Shown piece by piece: positions 1 to 7,654 of a stretch of DNA of 16,439 bases. The first letter of the stretch is position 1, and each line of letters begins with the position of its first letter. The translations under genes and the position numbers were made by a program. Source of the stretch: Cymbomonas tetramitiformis (Eukaryota > Chlorophyta > Pyramimonadophyceae > Pyramimonadales > Pyramimonadaceae); assembly GCA_001247695.2 (NCBI GenBank), contig LGRX02031230.1:1-16439 (forward strand), in the 5' to 3' direction. The notes under the pieces were generated by a model that was not told the origin of the DNA, did not search any database, and saw only the letters and a program-made list of their open reading frames with translations.

Positions 1-2169
1 TTGCTCGGGTGCTTCTCGTGCGTCACCACCCTCCCAAACGCCATATCCCCCCGAAGACTATTCCGCAGGCTCACCTTCTCGTGGAGGGTCCAGGCGATCG
101 TGGGAGAATTACAATTTATCGCCACGCAGTAGTTCATCTCCTCATACAAAGCTCTAAAATAATATTTTGTCATCGGCGGATTAGGCAGCAGCTGTCGTGA
201 GTCCACGGCCTGTATCCGCGAGAGCGGACCGGACAAGGCCTGTACCGGAAACGTCACATTCTCCGGCGGGTTCGCTCCCACCAAGTCGATGTAAAAGTGT
301 ACGGACCAGCGCGGCCACCCCGTGTGCTTGAACTCCGCCCCGCAATGCACCAACCTCCCATGAAACACCACCACACTCCTCGCATTCAAGAAGAGTGTTA
401 CCCCCGCCAACCCCCTGCCCTCATGGGATTCCCCCACCTTCACCTTGTGCGACCCAGGGTACACCACAAACTGATACTCCTCCGTGTACACCGTGAGCAC
501 TCCGTACTCCCCCTCGTCGTAGTGCCTCCCTTGCCGCTCCGCTCCGCCGTGCGTCATAAGGCATGTCCGTGCCATAATTCCAGAGCGCATTTCTAGGTCC
601 CTGCTATCCACCTCCCCCAGCTTTCCCAGCACATCCCCCCCCCAACGCCTCCAACCGATTCATCAACCCTGTCTTCTCCTCCACGTCGACAATGAACCGG
701 TGATCGTCCGGTGTCGAGTGAACCTTCACCCCTTTCTCGTAGCACTTCATGAAGTTCTGCTTCACTTTGTTCGTCTGGTACCCTTTGTGAAACTCCTTGT
801 GCAGGCTGTCCAGGTCCGCTTCATCTTGCATATAAGCGACGAAATAGCCGGCTGTTTCCAGCTGCGCTTGCCAATCAGGAGGGTACAGCAGGGAAGGCTG
901 TACCCTCGAAGCAGGATCCTGCCCCCCAGGCTCCTCTGCAGATCCTGCCTCCTTCGCCTCCCCTGCTGGCACCTGTGCAGCCTCCCCTCCTGCTGCCGCG
1001 ATCGCCTCCCCTGCTGCCTGCTGTGCTGGCTTCTGTGCAGCCTCCCCTCCTGCTGCCGCATGCGCCTCCCCTGCTGCCTGCACAGGTGCTGGCTCCTGTG
1101 CAGCCTCCCCTCCTGCTGCCGCGAGCGCCTCCCCTGCTGCCTGCTGTGCTGGCTTCTGTGCAGCCTCCCCTCCTGCTGCCGCGATCGCCTCCCCTGCTGC
1201 CTGCTGTGCTGGCTTCTGTGCAGCCTCCCCTCCTGCTGCCGCATGCGCCTCCCCTGCTGCCTGCACAGGTGCTGGCTCCTGTGCAGCCTCCCCTCCTGCT
1301 GCCGCGAGCGCCTCCCCTGCTGCCTGCTGTGCTGGCTTCTGTGCAGCCTCCCCTCCTGCTGCCGCATGCGCCTCCCCTGCTGCCTGCACAGGTGCTGGCA
1401 CCTGTGCAGCCTCCCCTCCTGCTGCCGCATGCGCCTCCCCTGCTGCCTGCTGTGCTGGCTTTTGTGCAGCCTCCCCTCCTGCTGCCGCATTCGCCTCCCC
1501 TGCTGCCTGCTCTGCTGCCTCCTGTGCTTCCTCCTCTGACGCCTCCCCTTCTCCTATCGTCATGAAAAGCATAGGCATGGGGACCGCTCCTGCCTCCGCT
1601 GCCTCCCCTCCTGCTGCCACGATCGCCTCCCCTGCTGCCTGCTGTGCAGCATCCCCTCCCGCGATCGCCTCCCCTGCTGCCTCCTGTGCTGGCAAGGCCA
1701 ATGAGCCGGAGGGCTGCTTGTCAAAAAACGCAGGTTCAGTTTTGTACAGCCCGTGAAACGGGCCTTTACAGTTGGACCGATGGCAAGAAGCCATATCGTC
1801 CATCTCCACCCCGATGCCAACCGCGCAACGGCCGTGAAACCCGCGTTTACAAATTCTGCAGGCGGGGCCCACAGGAGCGCCCTGCGCTGCACCCTTCCCG
1901 CAAAACAGGCAGTGCTCGCGGGTAATGTCCCCGCAGCGCTTGCATTCCCCTTTGTACTTCTGAGATTCCGTGCCGCAACCCCTGTGAAAAAAGCCCTGGC
2001 ATAGAGTGCACTTCGTCGCCTGCACTTCGACCAGTGGTGCCTTTCCAATGTGCGGGCAATCGGGCACCACGCATCCTAGGCGAGGGGGGAACAGAGAGAC
2101 TTTGCTCCGCTTGGGTTGCGCTTCCGCGCCGAAGGCTCTTGAAAGCGCTTTATTTCCACGACTGGCCAT
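1..2169 (-). CDS. Cys/His zinc-finger, Ala/Gly repeat, 2OG-Fe(II) oxygenase protein (frameshifted, 3' end outside window)
   Basis: The start is the ATG at 2167-2169. Residues ~30-145 are Cys/His-rich, with PHD/RING-type spacing such as CTLCxxFFHxxC and CRICxxxFHGxC, so several zinc sites are likely. A nine-unit Ala/Gly/Glu repeat follows, then a unique region. The annotated frame ends at a TAG near 604, but a run of nine C (635-643; G on the coding strand) marks a frame change. The neighbouring frame is open without any stop from ~640 to base 1 and reads as a double-stranded beta-helix oxygenase: HYD (HxD) at 516-524, PGSHK, then HGRLVHCGAE with the distal His at 345-347, and PRWSVHFYID with the 2OG-binding Arg at 309-311. 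His-to-His spacing is 59 residues and His-to-Arg 12, normal for this superfamily. The substrate is unknown; the fold resembles phytanoyl-CoA/JBP-type dioxygenases. The frameshift may be decay or a homopolymer miscount. Confidence 0.78.
960..1512 (-). repeat. Coding minisatellite: nine ~20-22-residue Ala/Gly/Glu units
   Basis: This lies inside the zinc-finger/oxygenase gene. Units of 60 or 66 nt encode QAAGEAxAAAGGEAAQ followed by KPAQ, EPAPV or VPAPV. The variable residue runs N, H, H, L, H, I, L, H, I in protein order. Linker types alternate, which indicates higher-order duplication of unit pairs rather than single-unit growth. The composition predicts a flexible or helical low-complexity linker between the zinc-finger region and the oxygenase domain. 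A shorter, degenerate stretch of the same kind continues at ~1590-1690. Confidence 0.9.
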
Positions 2170-2779
2170 TTTTTTCTCGATAAGTATTGAGAGTATAAGT
2201 ATATAGAAGATTTTAGTAACTAGGTGTTACTAAACAACTGACAAACTTGTGAGCACTTTCGCCAAACCGCTAACTTGCAAAGCTTTGAAAATGCGCATGC
2301 GCTTCACCGGCCGCGAGATCAGGCCAGTCACATACAGGGAGACTTTGATCTCGCGGCCGGTGACATCTTCTACGCAATTATACCATAATCTGATGTGTAT
2401 GAAGAAAAATTTCACCGGCCGCGAGATCGGTCCAGTCACAGGGAGACTTTGATCTCGCGGCCGGTGACATCTTCTACGCAATTATACCATTGCGTATAAT
2501 TATCTGATGTGTATGAAGAAAAGTTTCACCGGCCGCGAGATCGATCCAGTCACAGGGAGACTTTGATCTCGCGGCCGGTGAAATCTTCTACGCAATTATA
2601 CCATTGCGTATAATTATCTGATGTGTATGAAGAAAAGTTTCACCGGCCGCGAGATCAGTCCAGTCACATCGGAGCTTAGATCTCGCGGCCGGTGATGCGT
2701 GTATGCGTGAACAAGACCTGAACGGGCATAACACCGGACGCGAAAGTGCAAACTCGAAAGACTTAAACTCTCAAGTATC
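2170..2779. promoter_or_regulatory. Shared intergenic region between divergent genes (candidate bidirectional promoter)
   Basis: These 610 bases separate the start codons of the minus-strand zinc-finger/oxygenase gene and the plus-strand transposase-like gene. A TATA-like stretch (TATAAGTATATAG, ~2194-2206) sits 25-40 bases upstream of the minus-strand ATG. A 9-bp-arm inverted repeat (TTTAGTAAC...GTTACTAAA) lies at 2212-2234. A 10-bp palindrome, GCGCATGCGC, lies at 2293-2302. The four-copy hairpin array fills 2305-2694. A promoter role is inferred from the divergent gene layout only. Confidence 0.55.
2305..2694. repeat. Four tandem inverted repeats with 16-bp arms
   Basis: CACCGGCCGCGAGATC pairs perfectly with GATCTCGCGGCCGGTG in four consecutive copies at 2305-2362, 2413-2466, 2527-2580 and 2641-2694. 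Loops are 22-26 nt and share the core CCAGTCACA...GGAG. Spacing between copies is 108, 114 and 114 bases. The spacers are also conserved and carry a smaller inverted repeat, ACGCAAT...ATTGCGT, in the second and third. The first spacer lacks ~15 bases of this. All arms are identical although the loops vary, which suggests selection or conversion acting on the arms. Confidence 0.95.
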
Positions 2780-5700
2780 ATGAAGTGCGACTATTGCAAT
2801 AGGAGAGCAAGAGTGCACGTATGGTTTGGACCTGATTGCTATTTTTACGATATTACCGACTACCAGTACGCGCTCGCTTGTCTACCTTGCGCTTGGGATG
2901 TCTTGATGGAAGCAGAGGGCCTGGACGATTATAGGGGGGGTGAATTGGGAACTGCTTTTTTAAAAACAAAGTCAGAGAGAGTACAGCAGCGGACCGCCCT
3001 ACTACTGCAGTATGGAACTGATTTAGACTTTAAGGGGGGAACTAATTGCATAGGTTCCCACCTGTGGCTTTTGCCACACCCAACAGCTAGCGGGACAATG
3101 TCTTCTCTTCGAGTGTTAGTTGACTTACTGCCGTTGTTGCGAAGCCTTGGCAATGAGGCGCATGATTTCCCTGAGGTGTACCCGGTGGATGCAGCAGATG
3201 TAGAGCGTGGCGTGGAACTTGCTTCACGCATCACAGCCTTCGCTAAGTACTGGTTGGATGTGGCGCCCCCTGTGGCGCCCGCTGTGGCGCCCGCTGTGGC
3301 GCACCCTGTGGCGCCCGCTGTGGCGCACGCTGTGGCGCCCGCTGTGGCATCCCCTAGACCGCCCGCTGTGGAATCGCGTATAGCGTCGCCTGCAGTTGGG
3401 ACGACGCCAGTATCCACTGTTGCGAAACGGCGCGCTGCAGCAAGGCGACGTCAGGCGGACTCTCGCGCGAGGAAGCGTTTGCGAGTGGATATCCCTGATC
3501 GGGTCCCTGAAGAGGGGGATCGGGCGCTACCGCTGCTATCGGTATCCCGCGGGGAAGCAAAAGTCACTGGAACAAGAAGCTGCAGGGGGTATTTCAGAAC
3601 GCGCGTGACGATTTGATACCAGGAGCGCTCGCGAACTATGTGCAAACGTTGGACAGCGGCATTCAAACTGCGGTGCGTGGTGGCATGCGTGCACCAGAGG
3701 ATCGCGTGGGTATGGGCATAGTGAGCAGCTTACGTGCGGCCTTCGCCTCCCTCGCAAGCAGCCGCTGCAAACTAGACCGCGACATTCAACTGGCAGGAGC
3801 AGCGATGGCGTTTGGGGGAGGGGCGTCAGAAACAGTGCAAGAGGTCGCCGGAGTTTTAGGCATAAAAGTCGGTGTGGTAACCACAGGGCAGTTAGGGCAC
3901 CGGAACTTGCAAGCTGGTATCGGCCTTGAGCTGGCAGCAAGGCGAGGAAGCGGGCTGCTGAAGGGCTTGGTGACTGAAGTGAAGAAGAAGGCAAAGGACG
4001 CCCTGAACGCCGAAGTGTTGCAGAAAATAAGGGACTTCTGGCTCAGCCCAGGGATAACGCGGGTGTCCACCTGCAAAAGGGATGTCATACAGGTTCGACG
4101 TGAAGACGGGAGAGTTGAAAAGGCCTCAAAGCAGTGGCTGGAAATGACGCAGCTGGAGGTGTTCAGAAGGTTCAAGAAGAAGAAACCTGATGTGAAGGTG
4201 GGCTTGAGGACTTTCGAGCAGAGGAAGCCGAAGGAAGTGCGCAGGCTTACCCGGAGGGACACGATATCCTGCTGCTGCAGATATCACGAGGACTTCCGGT
4301 TGGCATTGACAGCATACAACCGTGCGCACGAGGTATTGCACTCTAAGTGCGAGTGCGAGGATAGGACGGGTTGCCCTCTGCTAGGGGGGCAGAGGGCAGT
4401 TCTATCCAATCGAAAGCCGACAGAGGCGTTCCCGGACAAGGTCTGCGGGCGGTGCGAGGTTGGCTCGTCGACGTCAAAGTTTGTAGCGTCGTTGTTGTGC
4501 CCGAAGCCAACGGGGGCAGACGGAGAGCCTGCGGAGTTTCACGCTATGCCTTGCTCGGACGGGTCGTGCGAGGATTGCGGGGGGTTGCGAAACCTGAAGC
4601 TGTGCGAGGCGGAGATAGGGAAGGCCGGCCAGCAGGTGGAGTGGAGTACCTACGAGAGCGCGGTGGTGGGAACTGACGACGACGGGAAGAACAAACACCG
4701 AGTACAGTTTGTGCAGAAGAAGACTCCGGTAGGGGACGGGAAGAACAAACACCGAGTACAGTTTGTGCAGAAGAAGACTCCGGTAGGGGAGCTCGTGTCC
4801 AAGTTACAAGGGTGTGTGCTGGGGCATGTACCGGGGGAGTCCAAGAAGTGTTCGTGCGCGGGCAAGTTCGTGCGGAAGGATGCAGATGGGGACTGGGCGG
4901 TGAAAGAACTAGCCGGGGTGAGTGGGCAAACCTGTCCATTCTTAAAGCCATATCCATACCATTGCTTCATGGCCCAACACACGATGAACATGTTCAACAA
5001 GTGCAAGGAGAATTTACCCTTGGGCCATTGCCTCCTTCTTTTCGACTTCAGCGAGAACCATGCATTGAACATTCCACGGGCAATCCAATCCTTGCATTGG
5101 ATTGTGAAGCAGGCCTCGCTACTATGCTGCGTGCTATGGCGGCATGCGGTAAAGGAGGTGGACGGGGGGGAGTCCACGGAGGAGAATCCTATCATTGTGA
5201 AGGATTACCTGTACTTTATGGGCAACGACATGCCCCATAGCCACCGTGCCATCCAGCACATGCGTAAACTCATCATCATGGAGTACTTTCAGAAAAGAGG
5301 TTTGCCCCTCCCAAAATTCATTCACGAGTGGGCGGATGGGAGTGCGGCGCAGAACAAATGCGGCACGGCCTTTGCGGATGTGGTGGAGAGCGGGCGCCCG
5401 ATGGAATGGGTACGAGGGCTTGACATACCGTGCCAACGAAACTTTTTTGAGACATCCCACGCACGAGGCGAGCAAGATGCAATGGGAGTTGCGGTGAAGC
5501 ATGAGGCTAGTTTGGCGGTAATGGCAACAACGGATAAGTGGTATGGAAAGATATTGAATGCAAGGGATTTGTATGAATTCTGCCTGGAGAGATTGCAGTT
5601 TGCGAAGGACCAAGGATCCAACCGGCGCTCGGCATTTGGGCAGCGGTTCTTCTTTTTGGTGGAGGATGGCGATGTCGACGAGTCGGGCCAGGGCTTCAAG

Positions 5701-6341
5701 ACGGTGGATGGCACTTTGGCGTTGCACTCGGTGCGGGCGGGAGTTGGCCTACTGGTTGGGTTGAAGCGTGATCGTCCATGTTATTGCGATTATTGCTACG
5801 CACAATGTGAGCACCCGCAACCGGATAGTGAAGGGTGCCATCATAAGAGTCATGTGGATGAATGGGTGCCTTTCACGATGGTGGCGGAGGCGGTAGGGGA
5901 AGAGCGGCGAACGAGGATGCGTGCAGCGGAGGAGGCGCACGACGTGGCGCAAGTGGAGGTTTCACGAGGAAGCATCTTTGCACGCTCATCGGGGGGAGAT
6001 GAGAACCACCAATATTATTTGGTGAAGGCGCTAGGTGGAGTGCATCAAGTGCTAGACGCGGACGGCATCAAGGACGACTACTACACACCGGGTGTGGGGG
6101 GAGTGCAGGGGCAGGAGTGCATGCTACCCCTGGCGAGTTCGTTGTTGAAGGCAGATTTTTGGAATGGAGGGATGAAAGCACATGCACGGAGTACTTTGTA
6201 GACAATAGCAGAAAATGTTTGACGTACTCACATCATATAGTGTGTGTGGAAGTGGCTCTGAGGAAGCGCAAAGTAGGCGGGCGGGACTACTTGATAGTAC
6301 CGGAGCCGGAGCATCAACGTATCCTAGCTGCACTTGTGTAA
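2780..6341 (+). CDS. Transposase-family protein with RNase H-like DDE core and zinc clusters (frameshifted at two homopolymers)
   Basis: Three open frames read as one protein of about 1190 residues. The first (ATG at 2780) starts with a CxxC-27-CxxC zinc motif, then a VAPA repeat and a basic stretch. A frame change at G5 (3514-3518) joins it to the long frame open from 3511; a further change at T5 (6156-6160) joins a ~60-residue tail ending at TAA 6339-6341. The long frame carries a Cys/His cluster (CCCRYHEDF; later C-rich motifs at ~4430-4600), then the core: FDFSEN (Asp at 5044), GNDMPHSH (5221-5244), WADGSAAQNKC (Asp at 5335) and SHARGEQDAMG (Glu 5470, Asp 5476). A Cys/His cluster (CYCDYC...CHH) is at ~5775-5845. 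The order DFSEN-DG-xxQ-K-SHxxG matches a transposase-derived family widespread in eukaryotes; I cannot name it with certainty, and it lacks KDZ hallmarks. It is divergent from the oxygenase gene. Confidence 0.68.
3260..3355 (+). repeat. 12-nt coding tandem repeat (Val-Ala-Pro-Ala)
   Basis: Eight back-to-back 12-nt units close to GTGGCGCCCGCT encode VAPA/VAHP/VAHA variants in the N-terminal part of the transposase-like protein. The stretch is a Pro/Ala linker between the CxxC zinc region and the basic, Arg-rich segment (~3425-3480) that may bind DNA or act as a nuclear localisation signal. Confidence 0.93.
4681..4788 (+). repeat. Perfect 54-bp tandem duplication in the transposase-like gene
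   Basis: Bases 4681-4734 are repeated exactly at 4735-4788. Each copy encodes the 18-residue segment DGKNKHRVQFVQKKTPVG and the frame is kept. The copies have no differences, so the duplication is recent or an assembly artefact. It lies just before the catalytic core. Confidence 0.95.
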
Positions 6342-6473
6342 CTTAATCTTTGATGGGTTATAATGGTCCAATATGCTTGCAATCATAATGCGAAACCCCA
6401 TAGGAATGCAACGGACATGGGTTGCTTGCAAATTCGATGTTATCCTTGACCTACATGTAGCACAAACCATAAA
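6342..6473. other. Spacer between transposase-like gene and satellite array
   Basis: I see no gene here. No AATAAA is present directly downstream of the TAA. If the two genes to the left form one transposon, its right end should lie in this stretch. The other end is outside the window, so terminal repeats cannot be tested. Confidence 0.4.
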
Positions 6474-7654
6474 ACCCGGAAAATGGCCTGCCCAGGCCCC
6501 AGAAACGGCCATTTTGGCCCCCGGCGAGCACCCAAATTAAAATTTCTCATCATATCTTCCACTAAGTAGTTCGTGATGGTCCTTGAAAGGTCCCACAAAG
6601 TTCAAACGCGCGATTCGGATACCTAACTGAAATCCTATAGCCCCCGCGCACGAAAAATGGCCTGCCCAGGCCCCAGAAACGGCCATTTTGGCCCCCGGCG
6701 AGCACCCAAATTAAAATTTCTCATCATATCTTCCACTAAGTAGTTCGTGATGGTCCTTGAAAGGTCCCACAAAGTTCAAACGCGCGATTCGGATACCTAA
6801 CTGAAATCCTATAGCCCCGCGCACAAAAAATGGCCTGCCCAGGCCCCAGAAACGGCCATTTTGGCCCCCGGCGAGCACCCAAATTAAAATTTCTCATCAT
6901 TTCTTCCACTAAGTAGTTCGTGATGGTCCTTGAAAGGTCCCACGAACTTCAAACGCGCGATTCGGATACCTAACTGAAATCCTATAGCCCCCGCGCACGA
7001 AAAATGGCCTGCCCAGGCCCCAGAAACGGCCATTTTGGCCCCCGGCGAGCACCCAAATTAAAATTTCTCTTCATATCTTCCACTAAGTAGTTCGTGATGG
7101 TCCTTGAAAGGTCCCACGAACTTCAAACGCGCGATTCGGATACCTAACTGAAATCCTATAGCCCCGCGCACGAAAAATGGCCTGCCCAGGCCCCAGAAAC
7201 GGCCATTTTGGCCCCCGGCGAGCACCCAAATTAAAATTTCTCATCATTTCTTCCAGTAAGTAGTTCGTGATGGTCCTTGAAAGGTCCCACGAACTTCAAA
7301 CGCGCGATTGGGATACCTAACTGAAATCCTATAGCCCCGCGCACGCAAAATGGCCTGCTCAGGCCCCAGAAACGGCCATTTTGGCCCCCGGCGAGCACCC
7401 CAAACAAAAATTTCTCATCATTTCTTCCACTAAGTGACCCGTGATGGTCCTTGGCAGCTCCCACGAAGTTCAAACACGCGATTCGGACATCGACGGGAAA
7501 TCCTCTAGCACCCGCGCACTCAAAATGGCCTTTTCAGGCCGAAAACCATCGATTTTGGCCGCCGGCGAGCCGGAAAATATTTTTTTTGAAATTTTTTTTC
7601 ACTCCGAGTCTTACAATTGACCTTAAAAGGTCACACAACTCCAAAAAGTTGCAA
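6474..7654. repeat. ~174-bp satellite array, about seven units, diverging to the right
   Basis: The anchor ATGGCC recurs at 6483, 6657, 6830, 7004, 7177, 7350 and 7525, giving periods of 174, 173, 174, 173, 173 and 175. Units 1-5 are nearly identical. Unit 6 has scattered changes, and unit 7 is strongly diverged and fades out at the methyltransferase start codon. Each intact unit contains the inverted repeat AAAATGGCC...GGCCATTTT (9-bp arms, 18-nt loop). Variants such as CACAAAG (units 1-2) versus CACGAAC (units 3-5), and 4 versus 5 C in the GCCCC(C)GCGC run, mark subtypes. Length is close to nucleosomal repeat size, as in many centromeric satellites, but the array seen is short. Confidence 0.95.

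Noticed and set aside
700..1565. Long plus-strand ORFs encoding Cys/Leu/Pro-rich repeats opposite the minisatellite
   Set aside because: They are antisense shadows: the 60/66-nt repeat is divisible by three, so all frames stay open. Only the minus-strand frame continues into non-repetitive zinc-finger and oxygenase sequence.
2305..2694. CRISPR-like array
   Set aside because: Four units of ~114 bases with conserved spacers and internal inverted repeats, in a eukaryotic context; no unique spacers and no cas genes.
2780..6341. KDZ (Kyakuja-Dileera-Zisupton) transposase
   Set aside because: The order DFSEN / DG-xxQ-K / SHxxG and the Cys/His clusters do not match the KDZ core as I know it, so only a general transposase-family call is made.
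7231..7473. ORF within the satellite array
   Set aside because: It is repeat sequence read through a unit boundary, with no similarity to a protein and no conserved start across units.
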